Made by a program: the position numbers and the translations under genes. Below the pieces are notes generated by a model, which saw nothing but the letters and a program-made list of their open reading frames with translations, was not told the origin of the DNA and made no database searches. DNA of 64,000 bases from CABZJG01 sp965659715 (lineage in GTDB: Bacteria > Pseudomonadota > Alphaproteobacteria > Rhodobacterales > Rhodobacteraceae). The DNA lies in contig CBFHXE010000004.1 in NCBI GenBank assembly GCA_965659715.1, positions 1 through 64,000 of the forward strand, in the 5' to 3' direction. This document shows, piece by piece, positions 36,344-46,222 of this stretch; the first letter of the stretch is position 1; each line of letters opens with the position of its first letter.

Positions 36344-37840
36344 ATGTTTGTGACGCGTAAAATATCGCGGCCTTTAGCCCAAGCAGTAAACTTGCGGGCT
36401 TTTATGCTAATTCGAACTTTGCATATCGGGGCATTGGCTTTTCTATTGCTATTGATGCAACACATGCCAGGGTTCGCCCGAGGCGCTCCGGAAAGCTTCG
36501 CAGATTTGGTCGAAGTCACCAGCCCGGCTGTGGTAAATATTACCACCACCACCAAGATAGAGACAAACATTACACCGCGCGGCATTGTGCCCGAAGGCAG
36601 CCCCTTTGAAGATTTATTTCGTGATTTTCAAGAGCGCAATCCCAACGGCGCCCCGCCCCGCAGAGCTTCTGCACTGGGCTCTGGTTTTATCATCTCTGAA
36701 GATGGCTTTATGGTCACCAATAATCATGTGATCGAAGGCGCCGACGAAATTATGGTAGAGTTTTCCGACGGCAGCGAGCGGGCCGCGAAAATTATCGGAG
36801 TGGATAAGAACATTGACGTCGCGCTGCTCAAAGTCGACACAGATGTGGCGCTGGGCTATGTGAGCTTTGGCGACAGTGATTTTGCCCGTGTGGGTGATTG
36901 GGTCATGGCAATCGGCAATCCGTTAGGGCAGGGGTTCTCTGTTTCTGCAGGGATTATTTCAGCCCGTAACCGTGAACTTTCCGGCTATTACGATGACTAC
37001 ATACAAACCGATGCGGCGATCAATCGCGGCAACTCTGGCGGCCCACTTTTCAATATGGACGGCGAAGTTATCGGAGTGAATACGGCGATTTTATCCCCCA
37101 ATGGCGGCTCTATCGGGATCGGGTTTTCCATGTCTTCAAATGTGGTTGCCCCGGTGGTGGCGCAACTGCGTGAGTTTGGCGAAGTGCGCCGGGGCTGGTT
37201 AGGTGTCACTATTGGTAATGTGACCGAAGACATTGCTGAAGCGCTGGGCCTTGATGATCCAAGCGGCGCCATTGTGCAAGATGTGGCATCGGCGGGACCG
37301 GCGGATAAGGGCGGTTTGCAAGCCACTGACGTCATTGTCATGTTTGACGGTATTAAGGTGGCCAATTCGGGCGAATTGGTCCGGGTGGTCGGCAAAGCAC
37401 CTGTGGGCAAAACCGTCAATGTTGTGGTGCTGCGGGATGGCAAACGCAAAACACTTCAAGTGACCCTTGGTCAGCGGCCCTCTCTAGATGAGTTGGCGCG
37501 CAGCGGCGGTCTTGGAAGTCAGCCACCGGAAGAGCCTGAGGAGGTGAGCACATTCCTCGGCATTGGATTGATTAATATCGACCCGAAACTACGGGGCGAA
37601 AAGGGCCTTGATGAAAGCGCTGTGGGGCTTTTTGTGGACAGTATTGATGAAACCTCTGACGCCTATCAAAAAGGTCTTAGGGTTGGAGATATCATCACTG
37701 ATGCAGGGCAAAAAGGTGTGACAAGCGTTAAACAGTTTGCCGAACAATTGGCCAGTACCAAAGACGCAGGGCGGAAGTCAATTCTGGTGCTGGCAAGGCG
37801 CGAAGGGCAACCGCGCTTTGTGGTGCTAAACCTAGAGTGA
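36344..37840 (+). CDS. degP: Periplasmic serine protease DegP/HtrA
   Basis: A periplasmic protease and chaperone of the Do family. I start at ATG 36344 (GGAG 9 bp upstream), giving 498 residues. The long N terminus ends in the signal helix IGALAFLLLLMQHMPGFARG, so a later start at Met21 is also possible. The trypsin-like domain has the triad His128 (TNNHVIEG), Asp158 (IDVALLKV) and Ser231 (RGNSGGPLF). Two PDZ domains follow, near residues 280-370 and 400-490. The hflKC operon lies upstream, a conserved arrangement. A strong hairpin lies just after the stop. Confidence 0.95.
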   Translation: MFVTRKISRPLAQAVNLRAFMLIRTLHIGALAFLLLLMQHMPGFARGAPESFADLVEVTSPAVVNITTTTKIETNITPRGIVPEGSPFEDLFRDFQERNPNGAPPRRASALGSGFIISEDGFMVTNNHVIEGADEIMVEFSDGSERAAKIIGVDKNIDVALLKVDTDVALGYVSFGDSDFARVGDWVMAIGNPLGQGFSVSAGIISARNRELSGYYDDYIQTDAAINRGNSGGPLFNMDGEVIGVNTAILSPNGGSIGIGFSMSSNVVAPVVAQLREFGEVRRGWLGVTIGNVTEDIAEALGLDDPSGAIVQDVASAGPADKGGLQATDVIVMFDGIKVANSGELVRVVGKAPVGKTVNVVVLRDGKRKTLQVTLGQRPSLDELARSGGLGSQPPEEPEEVSTFLGIGLINIDPKLRGEKGLDESAVGLFVDSIDETSDAYQKGLRVGDIITDAGQKGVTSVKQFAEQLASTKDAGRKSILVLARREGQPRFVVLNLE

Positions 37841-37848
37841 CTTCATTA

Positions 37849-37900
37849 ATACTTTAGGAAAGTCCGCCATTGTGGCGGGCTTTCAGCTATCCTAAAGTAT
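37849..37900. terminator. Bidirectional hairpin between degP and a lipoprotein gene
   Basis: Outer arms ATACTTTAGGA (37849-37859) and TCCTAAAGTAT (37890-37900) enclose an inner GC stem, AGTCCGCCA against TGGCGGGCT with one G-T pair and a 3-base loop. The two convergent genes end on either side, and the right arm covers the stop codon of the minus-strand gene. This fits a shared terminator, although T-runs are short. Confidence 0.75.
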
Positions 37901-38398
37901 ATCTCTTGGCACTGGCAAAAGGCCAAGTTCATAGGCAGTTTTGCGGGATAAAATGGCGCTGTCCAATCCATTCGCGGCCTGATAATGGCGCAGCGCGACT
38001 TTGGTGTCGTGATCCATCATCGCCGTTAGCTTGCCATTAAAGTAACCGCGTGCGGTTAATGCACGCTGTAAGTTTGCAATCAGATCGGCGCCCATTTCAT
38101 CGTCGCAGGGTGTATCGAACCACTCGATAGACCGCTCGCGTATAATCCGGTGAATGGTTTGGTTTTGATAGGTGGCCGGGGCGATTTGACGGCCAGATGG
38201 GCTAAATTTTGCGGGCGCAATGAGCGTTTTTTCAGTCACTGTTTCATAGATTGCGGGTTGGGAAATTTTGGCCCGACAAGTTTCTTGATCTGGCTCTGGT
38301 TTATTGACATTTACCCCCAGTGTTTGGGTGCTTAACGCACAAGCCGAAAACAAGATAGGGCTAAGCGTTAATAAAAATGGGGCAGCAAGGCGGCGCAT
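37892..38398 (-). CDS. Lipoprotein with peptidoglycan-binding domain
   Basis: A 168-residue envelope lipoprotein. The signal peptide ends in a lipobox-like ILFSAC, which would place the lipidated Cys at residue 20. The C terminus carries a peptidoglycan-binding PG_binding_1 fold: LIANLQRALTARGYFNGKL followed by TKVALRHYQAANGLDS. It probably anchors to the cell wall from a membrane. The middle part is unassigned. The stop codon lies inside the bidirectional hairpin shared with degP. Confidence 0.75.
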   Translation of the reverse strand: MRRLAAPFLLTLSPILFSACALSTQTLGVNVNKPEPDQETCRAKISQPAIYETVTEKTLIAPAKFSPSGRQIAPATYQNQTIHRIIRERSIEWFDTPCDDEMGADLIANLQRALTARGYFNGKLTAMMDHDTKVALRHYQAANGLDSAILSRKTAYELGLLPVPRDIL

Positions 38399-38433
38399 TT
38401 TATAATCCTTAAATCAATATACCAAGTTTATGT

Positions 38434-38811
38434 TTAAGTTGCACTTTTGCCTAGAGTTTTTTCAACTGGTGCCACCAAGTGATCAAGCAGGGGTGATATA
38501 TCTTCGATCTTTTCTGCAATCACGTGCGTGACACCATTCGCGCGCTGCAACCGGCCGGTAACGCGCATAAGCCGTGCAGATATCACGGCCCGCCGATAGC
38601 GTTCAAAAACCTTACGCCAGACCACAATGTTCACTGTTCCGGTTTCATCCTCGAGCGTGATAAAAATGACCCCCTTGGCGGTGCCCGGCCGTTGGCGAAG
38701 GATCACCAATCCGGCAACGCACACCCGCGCGTGTGCAGGCGGCTGGCACAGTTGAGTAGCGCAGCAGGCTGACGGTGGTTTCGGCCATTGGGAATAAGAA
38801 ATCTTACACAT
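38434..38811 (-). pseudogene. Remnant of error-prone DNA polymerase DnaE2 (C terminus)
   Basis: An open frame of 125 residues whose last ~100 match the C-terminal OB-fold of DnaE2: VAGLVILRQRPGTAKGVIF, then TLEDETGTVNIVVWRKVFER, and finally THVIAEKIEDISPLL. DnaE2 is normally about 1,000-1,100 residues and is paired with imuA and imuB in SOS mutagenesis. Only this tail remains, and the ferredoxin gene begins about 125 bp upstream. The first 22 residues show no similarity. It is a deletion remnant, not a working polymerase. Confidence 0.85.
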
Positions 38812-38935
38812 AAGAACAAAGATAGAACAAAATAATTTTGTCGCAAGCAGATATTTTGAAGGTCGTAAAAAGGCTGGCGCATCCTAAATACAAAAGATAA
38901 TAGAGTTAAAACCAGTTTTGAACGAGATCAGCAGC

Positions 38936-39259
38936 ATGGCAAAGATTACCTATATTGAGCACAATGGCACCGAGCATCAGGTCGACGTCGCAAATGGGTT
39001 GACGGTTATGGAAGGCGCGCGGGATAACAATATCCCCGGAATAGAGGCCGACTGTGGCGGCGCCTGCGCCTGTTCTACCTGCCATGTCTATGTGCACCCA
39101 GACTGGGCTGAGAAATTGCCCTCAATGGACGATATGGAAGAGGACATGCTGGATTTTGCCTATGAGCCAGATCCGGCGCGCTCACGCCTAACCTGTCAGA
39201 TTAAAGTCACCGACGCCCTCGATGGGCTTGTTGTACAGATGCCCGAGAAACAGATTTAA
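38936..39259 (+). CDS. 2Fe-2S ferredoxin, adrenodoxin type
   Basis: A 107-residue electron carrier with a vertebrate-type 2Fe-2S fold. Cluster cysteines lie in CGGACACSTCHVY (CxxxxxCxxC pattern) with the fourth in RLTCQIKV. The acidic stretch DDMEEDMLDF is the partner-binding region of this class. I start at ATG 38936 because MAKITYIEHNGTEH is the family N terminus. It resembles FdVI/adrenodoxin-like proteins that serve Fe-S assembly or cytochrome P450s. The neighbours do not name its partner. Confidence 0.93.
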   Translation: MAKITYIEHNGTEHQVDVANGLTVMEGARDNNIPGIEADCGGACACSTCHVYVHPDWAEKLPSMDDMEEDMLDFAYEPDPARSRLTCQIKVTDALDGLVVQMPEKQI

Positions 39260-39276
39260 GCAGCGTTTGAATTTAC

Positions 39277-41106
39277 TTAGCTGCCGCCGTCTTCCATTGC
39301 CTCCAGCTCATCAATCATCGCTGAGATCATCGACAGGCCCTTATCCCAGAATTTTGGATCGCCGGCATCTAGCCCGAACGGGGCAAGCAGGTCTTTGTGA
39401 TGCTGCGAGCCGCCGGCTTTGAGCATTGCAAAATACTTATCCTGAAACCCTTCGGGGCTGTCTTGATAGACCGCATAAAGCGCATTGACCAAGCCATCGC
39501 CGAAGGCATAGGCGTAGACATAAAACGGTGAATGCACAAAATGCGGAATATAGGCCCAAAAGGTGTCATAGCCGGGCATGAATTCAAATGCGGGTCCTAG
39601 GCTTTCCCCTTGCACGCTCATCCAGAGCGCATTGATATCTTCTGGGGTTAGCTCGCCGGATTTTCGCGCTGCGTGCAATTTGCATTCAAAATCGTAAAAC
39701 GCAATCTGGCGCACCACGGTGTTGATCATGTCCTCGACTTTTCCTGCCAGCAGAACTTTGCGTTCATTTTGATCTTTGGCATTGTCCAAAAGCTTGCGAA
39801 AGGTCAGCATTTCACCAAAGACACTGGCGGTTTCGGCCAAGGTGAGCGGGGTTGAGGACAGCATTTCGCCCTGGCCTGCTGCCAACCGCTGGTGCACCCC
39901 ATGACCCAGCTCATGCGCGAGCGTCATGACATCCCGCGGTTTTCCAAGATAATTCAGCATCACATAGGGATGCACATCAGTGACGGTGGGATGGGCAAAG
40001 GCGCCCGGCGCTTTGCCGGATTTAACCGGTGCATCAATCCAGCCTTGGCTGAAAAACGGCTCGGCCAGATCGGCCATGCGCGGGTCAAATCCGGCGTAGG
40101 CGTCCATCACGGTGGTGCGGGCTTCTTCCCAGCCGACAATACGGTTACTTTCCATTGGCAGCGGCGCGTTGCGATCCCAAACCTGTAATTTATCCAGCCC
40201 CAGCCATTTACGTTTGAGCTCATAATAGCGGTGGCTGAGTTTTGGATAGGCCGCCACAACCGCATTGCGCAGCGCCTCGACCACTTCGGGTTCTACATCA
40301 TTGGACAGGTGCCGCCCAGTTTGCGGAGTTGGCATAGCGCGCCAGCGGTCAATGATGTCTTTTTCTTTGGCCAATGTATTATGCAATCGGCTGTAGACCT
40401 TCAAATTGGCTTGAAACACCGCCGCCAATTCCCGTGCTGCAGCTTCACGTTTCGCGCGGTTATGGTCAGTGAGAAAATTCAGCGCGCCTTCTATATTGTA
40501 GCTTGTGCTATCTATGGTGAACTCTAGCCCGGCTGTGGTTTCGTCAAAAAGCTTTTCCCAGGCATCACCCACCGCGCCAAGGTCATGCAGGAATTTTTCC
40601 AGCTCATCGCTGAGCTGATATGGCTTCATAGCGCGGGTCCGTTCAAACACGCGGCGATACCGCGCCAGATTGGCGTTTTGTGCGAGCAAGCTTTCCAAAT
40701 GTTCATCTTCAAGTCGGTTCAGCTCAAGTGTGAAAAACACCAAAGGAGTGCTGAAATCGGTGATTTTTTCCTGAAGATCGCTCATGAATTTTGTACGCTC
40801 GCCATCTGTGGTCAGCTGATAATAGCGCAGGCCCGCATAGGACATGATGCGGCCGCTCACAGCGCTAATTTTTTCCTGCCGCTGCACGCAGGTCAGCAGC
40901 GCCTCGGCGCTGAGCGCGGCAAGCTTGCCTTCATAATCGGCAGCAAAGCTTTGGCATTCTTTTTCCAACCACGCCAGATCACTGTGCAGCGCGGGGGCAT
41001 CGGGGCCTGTGTAAAGATCGCTGAGGTCCCACTCAGGCAGAACGCCCAAATCCGTGTTGGATGGGTCGGTTGCGGTGTCGGTGGGGGAAAAATTGAGCTG
41101 GAACAT
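39277..41106 (-). CDS. pepF: Oligoendopeptidase F
   Basis: A cytoplasmic zinc metallopeptidase of the M3 family that cleaves short peptides. The 609 residues are normal. The zinc motif is HELGHGVHQ near residue 394, preceded by MTLA, and the third ligand Glu lies about 25 residues later (TLAETASVFGEM). GAAGG lies upstream of the ATG. It stands alone between a ferredoxin and a hydrolase gene. Confidence 0.94.
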   Translation of the reverse strand: MFQLNFSPTDTATDPSNTDLGVLPEWDLSDLYTGPDAPALHSDLAWLEKECQSFAADYEGKLAALSAEALLTCVQRQEKISAVSGRIMSYAGLRYYQLTTDGERTKFMSDLQEKITDFSTPLVFFTLELNRLEDEHLESLLAQNANLARYRRVFERTRAMKPYQLSDELEKFLHDLGAVGDAWEKLFDETTAGLEFTIDSTSYNIEGALNFLTDHNRAKREAAARELAAVFQANLKVYSRLHNTLAKEKDIIDRWRAMPTPQTGRHLSNDVEPEVVEALRNAVVAAYPKLSHRYYELKRKWLGLDKLQVWDRNAPLPMESNRIVGWEEARTTVMDAYAGFDPRMADLAEPFFSQGWIDAPVKSGKAPGAFAHPTVTDVHPYVMLNYLGKPRDVMTLAHELGHGVHQRLAAGQGEMLSSTPLTLAETASVFGEMLTFRKLLDNAKDQNERKVLLAGKVEDMINTVVRQIAFYDFECKLHAARKSGELTPEDINALWMSVQGESLGPAFEFMPGYDTFWAYIPHFVHSPFYVYAYAFGDGLVNALYAVYQDSPEGFQDKYFAMLKAGGSQHHKDLLAPFGLDAGDPKFWDKGLSMISAMIDELEAMEDGGS

Positions 41107-41315
41107 ATTTTAACCTTCGGTTGCTTGGCTTTCAGATATGGCGCGGCGGTGGGTTTTGCAAGGCGTTAGCAAGCGCTTCGCGTGATCATATTTGAGTATT
41201 TTTGCAAAGAAAAAGTGGCCGGCTGTCCGAGAGTGGATCGCGGGTTTAAACATGGGTTGGCGCAGCCGCGAAAGGGGTTGCAGTTATTGGTTTTAGAAGT
41301 GCTCTGCGCATTAAG

Positions 41316-42275
41316 CTAGGACGTGTTGATCAGGTTGGCATGGGCATCAAAATGCGCGCTGATTTGATCCAAAATGGCATTGTGCACCTGCGGCGCTTCC
41401 ATCAAAACTTCATGCTGGCCCGGATCAATCATAACCAGTTTTCCATTGGCCCAGGCCGCCATGCGCTCCTTGATCCTAGGCACATCCACAACCTGTTCGT
41501 CACTGCCAAGAAAGCAAAGGCAGGGCTGTGGGGGGCTGGGCATATGTGACAGCTGCCGGGTTTCGCGTAGCGCGCGGTGGAACCATCGCAGGCTGGGCCC
41601 GCCAAGCTGCAAATCGGGGTGCTTGGTCATATGCAGGCGCATATACTCCCACATATAGCGGTCGTTGGTGAGGGTGTTGCCCTTGAAATCTGCTGTCGCG
41701 CAATAGCTTTCTGCTTTTGTGCTTGGAGTGTAGGCTGTTCCAAGACCCATTAAAGTACCAGTTTTGGCCACCAACCGTGCTGCAGTTTGGGTCAGTGTAA
41801 CAACATTAATGCCCCACATTGGACCGGTAAAGGCCGCCGCAATAAAGCTATCGCTTTTGTGCAGTGCCCGCAGACCAATGCAGCCGCCCATGGAGTGGCC
41901 AAGAATATACCAAGGTTTTGGAGCATTGCTCTGTGCCGCCCAGTGCATCACAGTGTCAAGATCAACTTGATATTCGGAAAATTCGCTAACATGACCAAGC
42001 AGCGTGTCTTTGTGCAGCCGCTCAGACAGACCTTGGCCACGCCAGTCGATTGCAAGAACACTATAGCCATTCTGCACCAATCTGCGGGCCGCTTTGCCAT
42101 ATTTTTCAATATATTCAGTGCGCCCGGGGCATAAAAAAATGGTTCCGTGACTTGCTTTAGCAGGCCAGTGCCCGACCCTTATGCGCAGGTCGTCTTTGGT
42201 GGTCAGCCAATATCCGTATGCTTCAGGTGGCCCGTCGGCAACGTCATTGAACAATGGCGCAGCAGCTGCCGTCAT
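41316..42275 (-). CDS. Alpha/beta hydrolase, lysophospholipase-like
   Basis: A 319-residue serine hydrolase of the PldB/monoglyceride-lipase group. The nucleophile elbow is GHSMGG and the oxyanion region is FLCPGRTEYIEKYG. IDWRGQGLS is typical for the group, and the catalytic His is in DPGQHEVLME. The start overlaps the stop of the SCP2 gene by 1 bp (TAATG), so both are co-translated. A lipid substrate is likely from the family and its SCP2 partner, but not shown. Confidence 0.88.
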   Translation of the reverse strand: MTAAAAPLFNDVADGPPEAYGYWLTTKDDLRIRVGHWPAKASHGTIFLCPGRTEYIEKYGKAARRLVQNGYSVLAIDWRGQGLSERLHKDTLLGHVSEFSEYQVDLDTVMHWAAQSNAPKPWYILGHSMGGCIGLRALHKSDSFIAAAFTGPMWGINVVTLTQTAARLVAKTGTLMGLGTAYTPSTKAESYCATADFKGNTLTNDRYMWEYMRLHMTKHPDLQLGGPSLRWFHRALRETRQLSHMPSPPQPCLCFLGSDEQVVDVPRIKERMAAWANGKLVMIDPGQHEVLMEAPQVHNAILDQISAHFDAHANLINTS

Positions 42276-42565
42276 TAACCGAGTATTGTTCCAAGGCGCA
42301 TGGCGGTTCCCATATCGCCATCCACCAAAAGGCGCCCACCCATAAAGGCTGATGTGGAATCCAAATCGCCGGATAAAATATCACGAAAGGTATCTGCATC
42401 CGCGCTAAGCGTCACGTCGGTCTCATCATCACCCGCGCGTACCCCGTTGGTATCGATAATAATTGCGCCTTCTCCAGTGATGGAAAATTTGGCTGATCCG
42501 TCAAATGTTGAGCCGTCAAGCTTTGCCTTTAATGCGGCAACCGCTTCCGCAATCACATCACTCAT
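42275..42565 (-). CDS. SCP2 sterol-carrier domain protein
   Basis: A 96-residue single-domain SCP2 protein, with AVAALKAKLDGSTFDGSAKFSI and GDDETDVTLSADADTFRDILSG; the segments are quoted in parts. SCP2 folds bind lipids or acyl-CoA in a hydrophobic tunnel. CAGGAG lies upstream of the ATG. It forms a two-gene operon with the lysophospholipase-like hydrolase, which suggests lipid handling. No catalytic residues are expected. Confidence 0.88.
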   Translation of the reverse strand: MSDVIAEAVAALKAKLDGSTFDGSAKFSITGEGAIIIDTNGVRAGDDETDVTLSADADTFRDILSGDLDSTSAFMGGRLLVDGDMGTAMRLGTILG

Positions 42566-42883
42566 GGTTTTGGTCTCCTGATTATGTTTGGGGTAAAATA
42601 CCCTTCGGTTTGTGCTTTTACGTCAGAATTGGTGATCAAAAACTCGTTTTCAAACATCTCTTTCCATTTGGACCTACTCTACCCCTTTTTTTAAGGGCGT
42701 CAATTACTCGTGCCGCAAGGTCATCCTTAGTGGTGAAACAAAGAAACGGGCCAGATTGATGTTTTCTGAGGTGTTTGCAAGACAGCTTTGACTATACATC
42801 TTTGTCGTCACGGCATAGAGATTATTTCGCAGTGGAGCGCCAAAGCTGGCGCAGGCAAAGCACCTTGTAGGTTGGGGTCAAAC

Positions 42884-45790
42884 ATGGCGCAACAGGCGCA
42901 GATTGTGGCGGTCTTGGGGCCGACGAATACGGGCAAAACCCATTACGCGATAGAGCGAATGCTGGGTTATCGCAGCGGCGTCATCGGGCTTCCGCTTAGG
43001 CTTTTGGCGCGTGAAGTTTATGATAAAATTGTGGCTCTGCGCGGCCCGTCAGTGGTTGCCTTGGTGACGGGCGAAGAGCGGTTGGTGCCGGCGCGGGCGC
43101 AATATTGGGTCTGTACGGTAGAAGCCATGCCGCAGGGCATGGGGGCAGATTTTGTCGCGATTGATGAAATTCAGCTTTGCGCCGATCCGGAGCGGGGTCA
43201 TGTGTTTACCGACCGCCTGCTGCATATGCGCGGGGCAAAAGAAACTCTGTTTTTAGGGTCAGATACGATGCGGGGGCCGATTTCAGCGTTGGTTCCCCAG
43301 GCAGAATTTTTGCACCGCAAGCGCCTAAGCACACTCAGCTATTCGGGATCGAAAAAAATAAGCCGTATGCCGCCGCGCAGCGCCATTGTGGGTTTTTCAG
43401 TTGAGGGCGTCTATGCGATTGCTGAACTGATTCGCCGGCAAAAGGGCGGCGCAGCTGTGGTCATGGGGGCGCTGAGCCCGCGCACCCGCAATGCGCAGGT
43501 GGAACTTTATCAAAATGGAGAAGTGGATTATCTGGTGGCGACCGATGCAATTGGCATGGGGCTAAACCTAGATGTGCATCATGTTGCCTTTTCTGCCTTA
43601 AGTAAATTTGACGGCCGCCGAATGCGCGCTTTGGCGCCCAATGAATTGGCCCAGATCGCAGGTCGGGCGGGGCGCGGCATGGCAGATGGCAGCTTTGGGG
43701 TGACCGGTGAGGCGCCCGCATTGGACGAGATGGTGGCAGACGCCATTATGGAGCACCGGTTTGCCCCTTTAAAGCGGCTTCAATGGCGCAATTCACTGCT
43801 GCAATTTGGCAGCCCAGAGCGTTTAATTTCTTCGCTTGAACAGCCCGCAGATAGCCCGCATTTGTTTAAAGCCAGAGAAGCAGATGACCTGATGGCATTG
43901 AAAACACTGACCCAGATGCCTGATCTGCGCGATGCTATGCACGATGCAAATTCGGTGCAGTTGCTATGGGATGTGTGCAGGGTGCCGGATTTTCGCGGCC
44001 TTGGCCATGCAGATCATACCAGCCTTCTGGCCGGTATATTTACTTACCTGCACAAAAAAGGAACTGTCCCAGATGATTGGTTTGCACGGCAAATCAACCG
44101 GATAGATAAGACCGACGGCGATATTGACACATTATCAAATAGGTTGGCATTTATTCGTACATGGACCTATGTTGCGCAGCGTTCTGGCTGGGTGCATGAC
44201 GAAAATCATTGGCGTGGAGCGACGCGCGCTGTAGAAGACAGATTATCAGATGCTCTTCATGAGCGTTTGACGCAAAGATTTGTGGATCGGCGGACATCGG
44301 TTTTGTTGCGCCGGCTCAAGCAAAAGGAGGCCCTTTTGGCCGAAGTGAATGACAATGGTGAGGTGACCGTCGAAGGCGAATTCGTCGGTCGGCTCGAAGG
44401 ATTTAGGTTCCGGCGCGACAAAGACGCCAGCGGACAAGAAGCAAAAGCAATTCAAGCCGCTTCGCTGCAGGCTCTGGTGCCACATTTTCACCTAAAAACA
44501 GATCGTTTTTACAATGCGCCCGACACCGAGATGGATTTTACCGATCAAGGTGGCCTGATGTGGGGTGAACAGGCTGTTGGTAAACTGATGGCTGGTGATG
44601 ATCCCTTAAAGCCAAAAATCAGCGCTTTTGTCGATGAAGCTGCCGGACCAGAGATTTTGGAAAAAGTCGAACGCCGCTTGCAGCATTTTATTGACCGCAA
44701 AATTGCCGGCCTGTTTGATCCGCTGCTGAACCTTCAGCGGGATGAGACTTTGAACGGTTTGGCGCGTGGTTTTGCCTTTCGTCTGGTGGAAGGCTTTGGT
44801 CTTTTGCCGCGGGCTGCGGTCGCAGAGGATGTCAAAGCGCTGGACCAGGACGCGCGCGCAAGCCTGCGCAAACATGGCATTCGCTTTGGTCAATTTACCA
44901 TCTTTATGCCGCTCTTGCTGAAACCTGCTCCGACGCGTTTGCGGCTTCTGTTGTGGTCCCTTGCTCAGAAGCTTGATGTATTTCCAGAGTCGCCGCCCCC
45001 CGGTTTGGTGACGGTTCCAACGGATGAAAAAGCGCCCAAAGGCTATGACACTATGTCGGGCTACCGCATCGCTGGTGCCCGGGCTATTCGGATCGATATG
45101 CTGGAACGTTTGGCCGATTTGCTACGGGTCGAAGACAGCCGCAACGGGTTTGAAGCCAAGGCCGATATGCTGTCCATCACCGGCATGACGCTCGAACAAT
45201 TTGCCGATTTAATGCAGGGCTTGGGCTACAGCGCTGATAAAGGCGAGCGCGAAAAAGTCAAAGCGGCCGCCAAGATTGATGGTGAAGTGCAACCTGCCGA
45301 AAACACGCCAAAAGAGCCTGCAGAGCAGGTTGAAGAGGCTTTGGATGCGCACAGCGCCCCAGAGCAAGGCGGCGAAGTCGCCGGTGCGACAGATCCAAAT
45401 GTATCCGCGCCCGCCTCTGATGAGACTGGCGAGAAACAAGAAGAGCCGCAAGCTGGGCAGGCAGAGCGTTCCTCTGACACCAACGAAACGCCCGATGATG
45501 TGGCGGCGGATGGGACGACAACGCCAGAAGATGTCTCAGGTGAGCCGGAAAAAGAGGTGTTCTACACCTTTAAATGGGGCCGACGACCACCTCGGCGAGG
45601 TGCTCAGCAGGGTGCAGAAAATTCAAACCCCTCTGGCACTAAAAAGCCAAATAAGCGCAAGCCAAAACCGAAAAAACGCCCTGAGTCCACCGGCGCGAAA
45701 AAGTTTCAGTCCCGACCCGAAAAGAAACAAGCCATTGATCCGGACAACCCATTTGCCGCCGCCCTCATGGGGCTTAAGACCAAGGAGTAA
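42884..45790 (+). CDS. SUV3-like DExH-box helicase with disordered tail
   Basis: A 968-residue superfamily 2 helicase close to mitochondrial SUV3 and bacterial MgpS-type proteins. Motif I is GPTNTGKT at residues 12-19 and motif II DEIQ at 94-97. The C-terminal helicase domain has ATDAIGMGLNLDVHHV and QIAGRAGRG. About 150 C-terminal residues are low-complexity: acidic, then Lys/Arg-rich, as in alphaproteobacterial members. Start ATG 42884 begins the conserved N terminus, although the frame is open 32 codons further. A role in RNA handling is inferred from the family. Confidence 0.92.
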   Translation: MAQQAQIVAVLGPTNTGKTHYAIERMLGYRSGVIGLPLRLLAREVYDKIVALRGPSVVALVTGEERLVPARAQYWVCTVEAMPQGMGADFVAIDEIQLCADPERGHVFTDRLLHMRGAKETLFLGSDTMRGPISALVPQAEFLHRKRLSTLSYSGSKKISRMPPRSAIVGFSVEGVYAIAELIRRQKGGAAVVMGALSPRTRNAQVELYQNGEVDYLVATDAIGMGLNLDVHHVAFSALSKFDGRRMRALAPNELAQIAGRAGRGMADGSFGVTGEAPALDEMVADAIMEHRFAPLKRLQWRNSLLQFGSPERLISSLEQPADSPHLFKAREADDLMALKTLTQMPDLRDAMHDANSVQLLWDVCRVPDFRGLGHADHTSLLAGIFTYLHKKGTVPDDWFARQINRIDKTDGDIDTLSNRLAFIRTWTYVAQRSGWVHDENHWRGATRAVEDRLSDALHERLTQRFVDRRTSVLLRRLKQKEALLAEVNDNGEVTVEGEFVGRLEGFRFRRDKDASGQEAKAIQAASLQALVPHFHLKTDRFYNAPDTEMDFTDQGGLMWGEQAVGKLMAGDDPLKPKISAFVDEAAGPEILEKVERRLQHFIDRKIAGLFDPLLNLQRDETLNGLARGFAFRLVEGFGLLPRAAVAEDVKALDQDARASLRKHGIRFGQFTIFMPLLLKPAPTRLRLLLWSLAQKLDVFPESPPPGLVTVPTDEKAPKGYDTMSGYRIAGARAIRIDMLERLADLLRVEDSRNGFEAKADMLSITGMTLEQFADLMQGLGYSADKGEREKVKAAAKIDGEVQPAENTPKEPAEQVEEALDAHSAPEQGGEVAGATDPNVSAPASDETGEKQEEPQAGQAERSSDTNETPDDVAADGTTTPEDVSGEPEKEVFYTFKWGRRPPRRGAQQGAENSNPSGTKKPNKRKPKPKKRPESTGAKKFQSRPEKKQAIDPDNPFAAALMGLKTKE

Positions 45791-45792
45791 GC

Positions 45793-46167
45793 TTGCCGCC
45801 CCCTGAGCAGAAACTGCGGGTCGATAAATGGCTCTGGCATGCACGGTTTTTCAAAACCCGCAGCTTGGCCAGCAAAATTGTTTCTGCCGGCCACGTGCGG
45901 GTGAACGGTAAAAAAATACCCAAATCGGCAACAGCTGTTTGTATCGGGGATCGGTTGCGCTTTGCCCAGGGCCGGATCGAACGTGAGGTCGAGGTGCTTG
46001 GCCTTGGCGAGCGCCGTGGACCCGCCGTTGAGTCGCAAACATTGTACCATGATCATACGCCTGTGCAAAAAATAGACCCTCAAGCCCCCCGTTTTGAGGG
46101 AAAAGGTCGCCCAACCAAGCAGAATCGTCGCAGGATCGGACTTATGCGCGATCAGATGCTTGAATGA
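45793..46167 (+). CDS. S4-domain RNA-binding protein (Hsp15-like)
   Basis: A 124-residue protein with an N-terminal S4 domain: RVDKWLWHARFFKTRSLA and GHVRVNGKKIPKSA, as in the heat-shock protein Hsp15, which binds stalled 50S subunits. A basic tail (GKGRPTKQNRRR) follows. Translation starts at TTG 45793, fixed by AAGGAG 6 bp upstream, and follows the helicase by 2 bp. The two are therefore one operon, and a shared RNA or ribosome role is plausible. Confidence 0.9.
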   Translation: MPPPEQKLRVDKWLWHARFFKTRSLASKIVSAGHVRVNGKKIPKSATAVCIGDRLRFAQGRIEREVEVLGLGERRGPAVESQTLYHDHTPVQKIDPQAPRFEGKGRPTKQNRRRIGLMRDQMLE

Positions 46168-46222
46168 CGCGGGTCTGTAGATTAGCTAAGGCCAGAATTG
46201 TCTGAGATCTGGATAACCCCCA

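Noticed and set aside
42788..42883. N-terminal extension of the helicase
   Set aside because: The 32 extra residues look random, and the conserved N terminus starts at ATG 42884.
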